The notes under the pieces were generated by a model that saw nothing but the letters and a program-made list of their open reading frames with translations, did no database searches and was not told where the DNA came from. 64,000 bases of DNA from Phoenix dactylifera (Eukaryota; Streptophyta; Magnoliopsida; Arecales; Arecaceae): assembly GCF_009389715.1 (NCBI RefSeq), contig NC_052395.1, positions 19,929,993 through 19,993,992 on the forward strand. Direction: 5' to 3'. Shown in pieces: positions 46,901 to 59,900 of this stretch. Numbering within the stretch: position 1 is the stretch's first letter; every line of letters begins with the position of its first letter. The translations under genes were made by a program, and so were the position numbers.

Positions 46901-49023
46901 ACTTCAGTCTTTTTCAACTTAATCCCTAAGACTGCACTTAAATCCTTCTCTTTGGTCTTCAATTAAACTAACCGTTCTTTCAGTTTTTAGCACTTATTTA
47001 GCATTTAATGGTGCTTCTTTGTTTGTCTTGTACGAAGAAAGATCTGTTTCCGCCTCTTTATTCTACTGTGTCCTTGCAAAACAAAGAGTTGCAAATTTAG
47101 CAAGAGCCTCCAATTCTTCTATCATCTTAGCAAAACCAAAATTCTAATCCTAGTGCTCCTTATACATTAATGCCCAGAGAAGATGAACAACTACAGTACT
47201 TAGTGATCTCATCCTCGAAAACTTAACAACTAGGATGCCCAGAAAAGGTACACAGATCACAGAGCTCCTCATTGCCAATTAAAAGGACCCCACAAGTCAC
47301 TCATACATGCAAGGGCTTGCCTCAATTTCCTCAGATATGTGCATCTGAGGATCCCTTTCACACAATTATATGAGCCATTCGAGCATACTTGCATATTCCC
47401 TGAGCACTTAGCATGCCCGCGTGTAGAAGGGAAGAGTATGCAGCTTTCTGCACCTACGCCATGAGACTAGGTCCCAAGGTAACACATGACTAGAATGAAA
47501 GCACCAATTCTTCTGAACTGAGCTATTGACTTAAGGCAAGCTGATACAAACCTAAAAGCACAACTTACCCCATTTTGCACGATGATTCACAGCAAGGCCA
47601 TAGAACCACTAAGCCTTGGTCCAAGAAACAGTAAATTTGCGTGCATGCTAGTTTGCACAACAAGATGAGATGGCATATCAAGTGTGATATGTGCCACAAA
47701 GCACCCAGTGCATATATGAGTGCAGTGTACCAAGGTTCAAAGAAGATTTGGCAAAAGACACAAGATAGCGAATTGCTAAGAATCAACCATCCATGCTTTA
47801 TGACTTCGCCACTTCAAGAACACACGAGAAGCAGATCTTTTGTAGAAAACATGCAACAGATCTAAGAAACTGTACTTTAATGCAAAAAACTGAAATAACA
47901 AGGACAGCATTTGAAATAGAAATGACTGAATCATCCATTTTGAAATTCAAGTGTTTATTTGTGTATTCATTTAACCATGTTTCCTAAAATTAATAAATAA
48001 TTATCGATACCATTGAGGACACTAAGTAGGACCTTAAACAATGTGGATGAACTACAGCTAATTGCCCGTCCTAATACCATAATCAACTTCAACATGATCC
48101 ATTGTTAGGTGGACATAATATTACTAAACATGGGAAACTTAACTGACCTAAGATTGTCATTATGATTAATCAAGAAGTTAACAGTTTCAGTGATTTACAA
48201 TCAACTATAAATTCAAGTTGTTTTATAACGGAGTAGAAAATTGAAGGACTAAAAAGGAATGATAGATATACTAAAGGAATAATCTGCGTCCAAATTTCAT
48301 CGAAGCTGGATCCAAGATGAGTGCAGAGAATGAAAAATCGATAAAGAGATGGAAGCTCATGGTCATACCCCGCGCTCAGAACAGATCTCCTTTGCCTTCT
48401 CCAAGAGAGCAACCGAAACCTTCTGCTGGTGTTCCTGCACCGACCGAATCAACTCGGGGGCTACACGCAACCCGCAGAGACGATAAAAAGAGTCATTCGC
48501 ATGATCGGATCAAAAGAAACATGCAGATTATATAAACAGTTCGAAATTCAAACCAGCCAGAGTATCAACTCCTTGAGAAAGACTTCTCGATTTCCAAATA
48601 TTGGAACCGACCGACGATCGGATGCAATCGAGCTGCAATTTTTGCTAAACGGAAAGGGCAAAATCTTTTCTACCAACCGTGCAACTTACCGGTAAGCAAC
48701 AAGAAGTGCTTCTATTAATTTTATTTTGGTTTTTGGTAGAATCAAGAAGATTCTTTCGAGAGAGGGAAGGGGAAAAAAAGAAGAAAGAAAAGGGGGGAAG
48801 AAAACGCACCGGGAGAGCCGTAGGATGCAGCAGCGAGGATGCTGATACTCTGGAGGGGCTGGACGGTGAAAATGATGAGAGGGGAGGAGAGGGAATCGCG
48901 GAGATTGGCGAGGGCCCAATCCAGGGCGTGGTGGCTGCACTCGCTCTCGTCGATGGCCACCATCGCCCTCTTCTTCGTGCTCTCTCCCTCGCCCCCTGCC
49001 ATTGATCGATTCCTTCCGCTCAC
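43942..49023 (-). CDS. Universal stress protein (USP) family, four exons
   Basis: Exons on the minus strand: 48810-49023, 48369-48460, 46235-46353 and 43942-44020. All junctions follow GT-AG and keep the frame, giving 167 residues. The product is a small USP domain protein, a Rossmann-like alpha/beta fold that binds ATP in many members. Strand 1 and the binding Asp are seen in AMVAIDESECSHHAL (Asp25). The ATP motif G-x2-G-x9-G-S is complete at G133, G136, G146 and S147, followed by CVHNAKCPVLVVK. Length and order match plant single-domain USPs, whose roles are in stress and hypoxia responses. An alternative start eight codons later (MAGGEGES) is possible. Introns 2 and 3 are about 2.0 and 2.2 kb and hold only AT-rich DNA. 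A hAT element lies shortly beyond the 3' end. Confidence 0.9.
46380..46423. repeat. TA/TG microsatellite in USP intron 2
   Basis: TATATATA followed by TGTGTGTG runs, seen directly. Confidence 0.85.
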
Positions 49024-52000
49024 CTTACCTTGCCTTCGCTCTCGCGTTCTTTCTTCTTACTTTTATTTTTTTTCCTCAGTCTATCCAATGTGCCATGTGA
49101 GGGAGGTAGCTTCCTTCTTTTACGCTATTTGTAGGAAAGGAAGGGGAAATGGAAAGCGTAACGCACGGGAAGTAAATGCTGGGGATTGTTCTAGAGTCGG
49201 ATAAACGTGCCGGGACTTGCCTCTTTTGGTTGGCACCGCGGTGGGACCGCTTTTTTGCCCACAGAACTAGTATAACAATCCGGATAGACATCCTAAATCT
49301 AGGTGAGACTATACACATATATGTTGGAATCTTCGTATGTTTTATGATTCTCATATATCATGATCAACCAGTAGTTAGCCTATGTGAATTCATGCTACAG
49401 TATCTCTCAAACTATATAAGTCATTGGCCGAGTTCTTTTATTATTTGTCACAATTCAAATTTTCAACCAAAATAATTAGTCAAAAAAAATTAATTTTTTT
49501 TAATTTTACATAATTATTTAATTTTTTAAACAAACAATTAATATAAAATTTAACACACACCTGTCCGCACGGTCCTTACAATTAGGACACTAACACGTCC
49601 GTTTGAGTGGTTTTTTAAGCAGTAAATCCAGCGGCGATGCCTTGTTTGTCGGCAGACCGACCAGCCACGGAGCCCATCAGCATCGCGCAAAAACCGCTCG
49701 GTTCGGGCCCGCGCTCGGTCGCTCACACCTTCGTACCTCTCTATTTAGAATTTAGAGGTATTAGATCTGATTGTTGGATGGCACAACTTGAAAAAGAATG
49801 AGATCTGTATAATTATGGTGGGTGAGGAAACAGAAAACGTTAGAGTTGAAATCCATGGAGGCCTTCGAGTCACCACTGATCACGCCTTCTCTATTTTCTT
49901 GTACATCAAGTTTTAAAAGCATGAAAAATAATAATCATGAAGACTTTTTCAGTTTGATGTTAATGATAAAGCAGGTTAAGCTTATAAATCTACTTCTAAG
50001 AAGAAGCAAAAAAAAATTACCGCTGACAAAGCCACCTCCCTGGTCGGCCAAAGCCTTTTTTGAGAAACACCTACACAGCAGTTTATATAGCGACCTTTGA
50101 ATAACTACAATTCGTCCTAGCATCCTAGTACCTCTGCCATTTGCAACTACATTTCTTCATGGTAGCTCATTTGACCATATCAGCAACAATTCGGCAGCCA
50201 ATGTACACACCGGTGACTTTATCAGCAAGCAATACAAGAATGGTGCAGGATATAACATACAAACATTCCAAATACAATGTGACAGGTAAATGATGAGCCA
50301 TGGCATGCCATGTTGATTGTTTGCGTACAATCAGAGCAACTGCTGTAATAAATCTTCAATGAATTAAACTGAGTTAGAGGAGAAAAGACGATTTTCATAG
50401 AAAGGAAAACACCGCTCTAAGCTTCATTTTCCACAAAAGTAGAGGTATTGAGAGATGGGTTTCTAAACTTTTTAAGTGCTGCAAAACAAACATTAGAGCA
50501 AGATCAGTTGATAAACGATGCAGGCCAAAAAAAAAAAATCATGGTCACTTTTGAAAAAGCAAATGCAGAAATAAATCCAAAGACCCTTTCAAAACTAAAC
50601 AATCTATCATTCATCAGGATTAATAAAAAAAAAAAGAGAGAAGAAAGAATAGCCCGGAGAAATGCACCCGTGGAACATTGTAACTAAACTGATATAAAAT
50701 ATAGTAAATTAGAATTACAAAAACAAAATCAATATGTCTCGTGCTTTTGTTTATTTTCAATGAAAAGCACTTGCATGGATGATGCAGAATGGCATTGAAT
50801 AGTTGATACTGTCCAGTACCTTGCATCATGCTATAAGAATGAATCCTCAGTATTTTGAGGCTAAAAAATGTTTCCTTGTGGATCAAATTGGCATGATAAT
50901 TTGGCACTTTGGAAAACCATACATATAACAAAAATCTCTATCTATATCAAAAGTCCCTTCTGAATCTGAATGAATGCAAGATTGGTTGTTGCTTAGGTTT
51001 GCATTCAGTAATCAAACCAATACCCCTTTATATTTGTCAAAGGTATAAGTCAGGTCATATTACTATTCAAACATTTAACAATCCATAGCTCAATCAAAGC
51101 CAGCAGTTGGTAGAAACTGAACATGCTAATGGAGCTGCATGTAGCTGGAAGCCTGCAATTTCTGAAACTCCAGTACTTTGTTGTAGCTAAAGAATGAACC
51201 CAGCCAGGCTTAGCAGTACCTCGTCTCAACCTATAGTTGTTTTGGCCAAAGGTTGGGTTGTAATGATTGGGCTGCTTGCTGAAGTTACAGTTTCATGTGG
51301 ATCTGCAATTACAGCAAGACAAACTGGGAAAGAAGCAGTTACTCAAACCCTACAGGTGAAGGGATTTACAAGTTTTAGATGCTACAATACATGCATTTAA
51401 TTTGAAATACTCTGCTAAAACTGAAACCTAGTAGCCTTTATTTGCACTGTCACGGAGATGGTTATATAGAACTCTAATAAGCCACATGCTAATGCACTAC
51501 TATAGCATGGGTGTAGCAGCACATAGCACTAGAGGCCATCCAGCAGCAGTAGTACCAATTTGATTACTGTAGTCAGAACTTTTGTAGCTCTTTTCACTAG
51601 AGTGAACTCTACTAGTAATCTAAGAATATAGTAACTGAACTGCAGACTAGCATTTTAAACATATGTTCAAATATACCTATAATGTAATATATTGATGCCA
51701 TTTTAAAAAACAAACATCCTTGTTTGGCTACCTTTCTATGAATAAAATTTCATGCACCAAACTTGCGTCCACATTCTCATTGATCTAATTACAAAGAAAC
51801 GTGCTTCATGCTGAGTCCTACAAAATAATAGAAGATACAAATTATTCTGATGCTGAATTAGCAGAAAATAAAAAGTTGAGAGGACTAGTGTGGAACTTAC
51901 AGCGGAGATTGTTTAAGAAATAATGACTCAAGAAAAAATTAGTTCCTTGCATTATACTACACATAAGCAGCAGCAATGGTCTCCTTCGTGATCTTACTTT

Positions 52001-53019
52001 GCAAAACAAAAGTAGAAGTGAGTACCAAATTTGCCTTGACCATGAATTTGGCACCGCTTTCCAGAGGGTTGGCATAAGGTTGACAACTAATTGCAATTCC
52101 TGTTCATACATAAAGCCTTCTTAACAACAAGTTCTGCTCTGTATCTCACCCAATATTTGATAGGGAAAGGATTGAGCTGTAATGATGACAATGATACAGA
52201 TGATGATCTACTTTTTGGGCTTTTCATCCTCTTTTTATGTTTCTCCACTTATCTCCTTTTTTTGACAATCAAAAGAGAACAAAGAAAAAGCCTCATCATA
52301 ATTTGTGGCATTTCCTGAGACTGAATCTGATTGTACCAATGTTCAACAAGAAGTTTGACTGATCCCCAGCCAGCTCTTCTGGTGGATTGGCTATATACAG
52401 GCCAAAAGCATAGAATTAGAAAGAACCAGCCAGTATGAATTGCTATGGCCTGCTTTGGAGTTGATTATTCCGTGGAGCTATTATTAGAGTTATTTAGGAC
52501 TTCATCATAATTTTAACTGTTGAGAAGAATGTGACCTTGCTGCACTAATAGTCATGGATGCACCTCAGGACAGTGAAACCTAGGTTGCCAAGAGCACAAC
52601 TATTGATATTTGAGTTATGAAAAAAAATTATCTCAGAATTTAGAATCATTTCAATTCATTGTGACAGATCACCATTAATTACTCTAGTCATGTCACAGTT
52701 GCTCTTATGGGCTACCATCATCAGTAGCTTATAAGTTCACCTATCAAACTTGATGGATCACCTATCTACCAACTTGGACATGGTAAATCAAGGTAAACCA
52801 GGAATGCTGAACTGGTTATATTCATTGTGGTGGTAATCAGTAATTAACGTGTCCCAAAGAACTTTCTATCTCTATATTACTGTGCCAAGAACATTAAACA
52901 AAGCTAATTGGTGAGCATTTATGAAAGAGACTACTTTATATGGTAAATAAACTACTCTACAGATACAAATATTTAGATGGATTAGCTTAAATAGTAAATC
53001 AACAATCAGAGCACATACA
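49024..53019. other. Intergenic region between USP and the membrane protein gene
   Basis: Contains the USP promoter side (GC-moderate to about 49270) and then AT-rich DNA. I searched both strands for cation-efflux domain motifs such as the HxxxD region that would complete the neighbouring gene, and saw none. Frames such as 51194-51400 lack recognisable domains. Confidence 0.5.
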
Positions 53020-53910
53020 TCAGCTTGGAAGTGGGGACATCTGCAATTGACTCTGAAATGTTCCATCTGGTATTTCTTGAGGATCTAAATGGTCCTTTTT
53101 TGAGCGCTCCAGAGAAGTTGCTTCAAAAATGCCTAGTAAATGGACCATATTTAATGACATCAGATACATAGAAATGCAAGAATACTATTTATAATAGATA
53201 AATCAAATGCATGAATACATGTTCAATATACAGGTTTGGAAAAAACACAATGGCTAGCATCAAAATCTCCGAATTCATAACTTGTAACCTTGGGACATAC
53301 ATAAAGATTAAATCCAAGTGAACACATTCGCTTGCAAATTAAAAGGTTGGAACAGTTAAGAGAAGAGGTGAAAGACCAGGATGTTGTGCAACAACGGTCT
53401 GATAAGAACAAGAGGAGCTTAGATTGAATAAGAATCAGAAAACAAGAGAGGACCAAATAACCTTAAATAAAACTGGTGAGAAAGAACTCAAAAACTCACT
53501 GTCAAATGGTGATGGCCCTAGTTGGAATAAATAAGAAAAAGGATTCATAAGACCAGCATCAAACAGTAGGAGATAAGACTCTGATTATTTACTAATATAA
53601 ATAAATTTGGGATAATTGACACCCAGCCCTTTGTTTGGCTAAATTTGCAATTCAATGTTCAATCCCTGTTCACTGACCTGCCCCCTGATTTGAAGGCTGT
53701 TTAATGTTCAGCCTTTGGCCCTGTACAAACTGACACATAACTGTCTGAAAAATGGACATAACTGTGTACATAAAGTTAAGCGTGCGGAAAAGAGACATAA
53801 TTGTGAGTAAAACACTGGTGTAACTGTGCAAAGGACTAAGCTAGGGTCGGAGGAACCGGTATCGGGCACTATAACGGTTTTCCGGCGGGACGAGTCGATA
53901 CGGGCTACCG

Positions 53911-53946
<36 letters not shown>

Positions 53947-56900
53947 AGGAGAGAGGCTGGCGGAGGGTGGCAAACACCAGCGGAGGGCGACAAGGGGGCC
54001 GGTGGTGGCCGCGGCGGGCGGGGCGGCGGCTGGTTCTCCTTGTTCAAACGAAACAGGGGTCCGGCCGCGGCTAAAAAATTTTGAAATTTGCCAACTTCAC
54101 TTAAAAATTTCGAAATTTTTTAGCCATGGTTGGACCCCCGTTTCGAATGAAACAGAAAAATCAGCCACAGCCTCCGCCGGTTCCCCGCGGTCTCTCCCTC
54201 TCCCTCCCCCGTTCTCTCTCTCTCTCTTTTCTTCTCCTTCTCTGGCTCTAGCAACGGGTCTCCTTTTTGTTGCCGAAACCGTACCTGTGAGATACCGGTA
54301 CGGCTCGAGTTGGCCAGAACTGCCCGGTTCGGATAAGGACCAGATGTAAAATAGCAGTCAACATAAGGACCCAATATTAAGTTCCCCAATGATTTTGGCT
54401 CCAATCTCAGGACACCTCCAATTAAAACAATTTTGAGACTATTAAACATTTGATGCACATAGTAAGTGCATACTAGTCATTCTAAAATAACATCTAAAAA
54501 TAGAAGGTTCATCAGTCTATTTCTTGCAAATATTCTGACAGGAAAATTGCTTCCAAGGGAAAAACTAGCACTAGGACTATATAAGTTACGCAAAATCAGT
54601 GCCTTGCATGGAGATTAACATACTCAGTTCAATATACAGCAAATGAGAAATATCTAATACAACAGTTAACATCAAATCCAGAGAATGCTCGCCACAATAA
54701 TCAAGGCAAACATGATGACCAAAATCTGGTCCTTCAAACAGCTTTAATAATGTATTAATTAAAAAATTTTGGCTTCATTATGACTATGTCCTTAAAACTA
54801 AGATATGTAAATCAAACCCAAATACTTCCTGTGATAGCTTGCTATCCTGCAGCTTATTCTACTGCCTTAAAATTATATGCTCGTGTATTTAAAGTGGCAC
54901 TAAATGCTTGACTTAGGTGTGGCCAGCCAAACTTGCCCAATCCAATCAGGTAGGCCTGATCAAATTTCAACCTGGCACCAAGCTGATTGAAAACTACCCT
55001 GGCCAAGCTTGATCAAGATCATAATTTGAATTTATAATGTGTACATAAGGATGGACTATGCTCCTCTTTACAGGAGAGGATATCTACTTCTTTCGAGTCC
55101 AAAATCAATAATAGGGCATTTAAATCGAAGATCTGCACCATTGATTATAATCAATACTACTAAAATTGCCTAGAAACCAAATATCACATATTTTGGTGGT
55201 CTATAACCAATGCATCATATGAATACAAAAATGGACAGCTGTCTCTATGATAGTGTGTTATAATTTATAATATATCATCAAGCATTTAAATTGAGAATCT
55301 ATCTTATTGATCATGATCGACATATGTTAAAACATATATAGATTGAAAATCAATAGATTCTAATGTTGAGATCATAGCAAAACATTGTCTCACACTATTT
55401 TTGAACATTGCTTTTTGGTAAACACATACCGGAATGTACATATCTACAAACGTACTAAATGACATTTGATAATTAATGCAAATGTCAAGTACACCAGGCA
55501 AGCAATAGTGTTAGTTCTATATAACGAAAAATGTCCAAGCACGGGCTGTGTGCATCATCAAGATTTTCCTAAAGTTTTTAACACAAAATAATAGTTACGA
55601 ACAATAACTGCTCTGGCTTCTTAGAAGTTAGAATTTGGTAAATTAGAGTTTCTTTATTTCAATTAAACATGAAAGACAAGTGATATAGGCTTCTGCATCA
55701 CTTAGCTAATGTCTAAACCACTACATGTGAATCATCCGAAAAAGATAAGCTAAAATAAAAGGGAGGAATCATGAAATGTACCAAATCCCAGAATCAAGGA
55801 GCAAATCAGAAAACCTAACAGTGAGAAGTCCATTTTGTATAACATCTCCATAATAATGATGCATCCTCCTGAAATCATTAAATGTCTTGGAGAAGAGAAA
55901 ACAAGATGCAATCTGCAGACAGGTGAATCTGACATAAGCTAAAACCCTCAGTATATACATTGATTTATTTCCACAAAGCATGAAAGGGAAACAATAAGTG
56001 GGTTCAAACTATGTAAAATTGCTAAGTTCATTAAACATGTGCTTGCAACACTGTGGGAAGTTACCTTTCCTCAGCAACATTATCAATATAGAATATAAAA
56101 ATAATTCCAAAGAGGATTGTACTCAAATAAGCCCAACTTGGAAATTGGAACTTGGCGATGCTATCGGTTGTTGATCCCTGCAATAAATGAAAACAAATTA
56201 AAAACATATAATGAAGCAAAATGCTATAGAGCTTAACAATAAAAAATTTCATGCAGGGCAAACATAATTTTCACAAGTTAACAACTATTGCATGTATAAA
56301 GACAAGTCAACCTATACTTACCAAGATTGTATCCCACATGGCGAGAGGGAAAAGAAAGCATGTAGCCGAAGCAACAGTAATTGCATGAAGTCTCCTCTTA
56401 AGCTGATTCTATAAGAAAATGCAAGTGATCATTAGCTACTATATGTGTCAAATTCCAAGTAGTAGGAAAGATAGAATATCTCCTAAAAAGGTAATAATAC
56501 CTTGAGTGACACACGCCGTGCAATTACCCTTCTTAAAGCTGATAAGATTCCAGCAGAGATGGGCACTGCTATTTCTTTAATTCCTAAAATTTGCTTTTCC
56601 TGTGCCAGTGGTTCTGAACCAAAGCTATCTATATATAGCATTATCAAGTCAAGTTCCATGTAATTACTAGAATGTCCTTTTGCTATAACAAAAATAGTAA
56701 ATTCTTCCACAATTAAGAATATCATATCTATGCTATCTTATTGCAAGTTTTCACAGTTCACAGTACTTAAGATGCTGGGTTCTCATATCAGCATATCTAA
56801 ATTTCCATTACATATTGGATACAGAAGGGTGAATTTGTTCTTGTGGCCCATCCTTCTGATAAGAAATAATATGCTGCCACCATAGCAACAAGTCCACCCA

Positions 56901-59900
56901 CCTAGAAAAAAAATAAGAAGATATTGTTGTTATATCCGTATATTATGTGATTGTCTTCTCACAGAATGCTGCAGGAAAATGATAGAATAGTACACAGAAG
57001 AATTAAATTATGTTCCTTGTGATATTTCTCTAATCATAAAACAAATCAGAACTTTCTGCATGTTGACCGTTTAAATCAACTAGCATGCCACAAAAGATTA
57101 AATCAAACTGAAATATGCAGGCCTAAGAAAAAAGAAATGATTTAGATCACAACTCATTGCAGATGGCTGCACGGCAATTGCAGATCATGATCCCAGCCCA
57201 ATACCACCCTGCGATGTCCACCCCAATCCCAGGCCCGCTTGAATGGCAGTCACTCCATGTGTTTTACATGCAGGAATTCATGGGGCTTGTCACAACTATT
57301 TGTGACCTAAAAAATGTAAATAATGGATATCTAATAGCCCTGTAAAATGGTCATGACCAACAAGATTTACAATATTCTTTTTCTTTGCCTCCCATCTAAG
57401 TAAGATTTACAATACCAAAGTCAACCATATCAGTGCTACTCTCGCCAAAGCTTAGCTCTTAGATATACGACCGGACAGCTGCACACGTGATGCCATGCTT
57501 GCAGCCAGCACTGTAAAAACTCCTCTTCAAGAAATTAATAAATTTATTTATGCTCGATAGTACATGACAACTTACTTTTTTCCAAATATTAGCTCTTCGT
57601 CCATACAATACCGCAGATAAAACTCCAAGGACAGCACCCGCATACTCTGCCGATATAGTTCTGCAGCCTCAACAGAAAGGTAAATTAAACCTCAGAATAT
57701 GAATATATAAGAAAAGAAAGTAATAAATTAAGTGATATATCAGTTGCAGATTATTCCAGCTTTATGTATATTGTGAGAGATTACAAGGTTTGCTTGGTGG
57801 AAGGTGGAGAGAAACAAAGTGAATGCAAGAAATTTCATAGCTGACACAAGTATTAATCCCCTGAGGAGGCTCTTTTATGTTCAAAAGCAGGCTTCCCAAG
57901 AGAATAGAAATTGACTGTGTAAACAACTGCTACACAGTAGAGAGCAAAAATGTAAACTTATGCTCTTTAAATGTGAGCATAACTTATTTTATTGCTAATC
58001 ATAGTTCTCCCATTTTATATCTCTTGTCATAATAGTCTATTATGCCACAACTATTGGCAAACATCAGACAGACATGGTCAAGTAAAATTACTCGAATGCA
58101 AGGTCACCATGTAGTGTGGAAAGGTAAACAGATTTATGTCCAATTCGGCACATCAGTTTCCTGAAGAGTTACTCTAAATACAGGGTTTATCCTGCACAAG
58201 TTATTGGAGCATACTTACCAAGTGCAAAGTCTTGTTTTAGTTCTGAAGTGATCAAGGTCTGAAAGGCTGCTCCATGTCATACTGTTCGATATTATAAATA
58301 GTCCTAACATTAAGTAATGTTTTATGTCTAGCAATAGTGGCTTACTGCACTGACATACTCAAATACATGGCCTATAATTGGTATTGAAGTAAAATATCCT
58401 TCAAACATGAAATGCATCATCTCATTCAGGCAGATTCTGAGCAACTTGTTTTCTCCTTCAAGTCCCTCTATTAGTCATTTGCATGCTGATAAAAACTGAA
58501 TCACAGCAGTAACTACAAACCAACAGTCATTCATCAAACAATTCAAGAAAGAAAACTTTTTTTGAATAAAAGATAACATAGGCAACTTTTAATTTATAAT
58601 AACTAAGTGCACTGAAATGTTCATAAATTTATAGACTCTTCAACAAACTGATGCTTCAGTATTTGAATCAAAGCAACATTAACTATAATTACAGTAAGAA
58701 AAGTGTTTTTCTAAAACTCAATAAATCCAAAAAATATATATACCTAAGAGTCTTGTATTGTAAAATTTAATATCAAGTCTGGTTATGGATAAACTATTAC
58801 TTACTCTTAAAGATACTCTTCTTCAAATGTATTACATAGTCAAGTATTTTCCTGCCTTAAATACAATAAGTTTCTGAAAAAACAAATGTTACGATAGGGG
58901 TGGCATTGTACTCCACCCCATGATGTAAATATGTACCAGTAGACTTACATAAGTGGACCACATGATGAAAGGCCTTTCCCCCACAATATATAGTATAATG
59001 CCATTATTCCTCCATTTATTACAGTAGGTACAACCTGAAAAACTGATGTCCTTTCAGGAAAAACATGTAATTCCAGAAATTAATTTATATTGATAACACT
59101 ACAAACTACAATGATGGCACATAATCCTTTTACACAAGAAGTAAAATTAAGGAATCATAGGTAACCTGTGAATTGGGCAGGGGCCTCCCTTTCCAAGGCT
59201 TCTGCAGAACCAGGAAGATGATAGAAGCTGGGACCAGACAACTGAAAATAAAAGCTATTACTGAATCTCCTTGATGGGATAGATAGTGGTACATGGAGTA
59301 GACGGACCAGATCCTCATGAAATTGCCAATAACATGTATTATTTGCAATGGAGTGTGCCTACAAAATAAATAAATATGACAAATGTTACTCAAAATGATC
59401 CACAAGTACAGCATTTGAGGAAAATAAAGTGAAATGTGTCACAGAAGAAACTTAAAAAATGCTTGCTCATAAGAATCAAAAAAAAATGTTACAAGAGCTT
59501 AGACATAATATTATTCGCAGGCATGATTTCACCAAGTCTCAATTGAATGAAAAAGATAGTTTATCCAAGAAATTAGGTGTCAGTATATAATAGTCTATAT
59601 GGTAACAGAAAAATACAAGCTACCATTGTAATGTGAGTCTAATTATGACATTCTAGAACATAGATAAAAGTTCATAAAAATAATATGCAATAATAAAAAA
59701 GAGACACAGAAAGGGTAACAGATGGATTTGTACATGATCAAACAAAGTTGTAGTGCTGAGGAATAACTTAGCAGTTAGCATCATGTAATAGTTCAAATAA
59801 AAAATAAATACCATGGCCACTTTTTTAAGCCTTGACTATCAGTGCAGTCACCTGACCTCCCCAGAGTAGAAAATGTTTCTCCTTCCAGTGAATCTCATAT

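Noticed and set aside
48679-49204. Plus-strand frames over the USP first exon
   Set aside because: They are antisense to a well-supported exon and have no domain.
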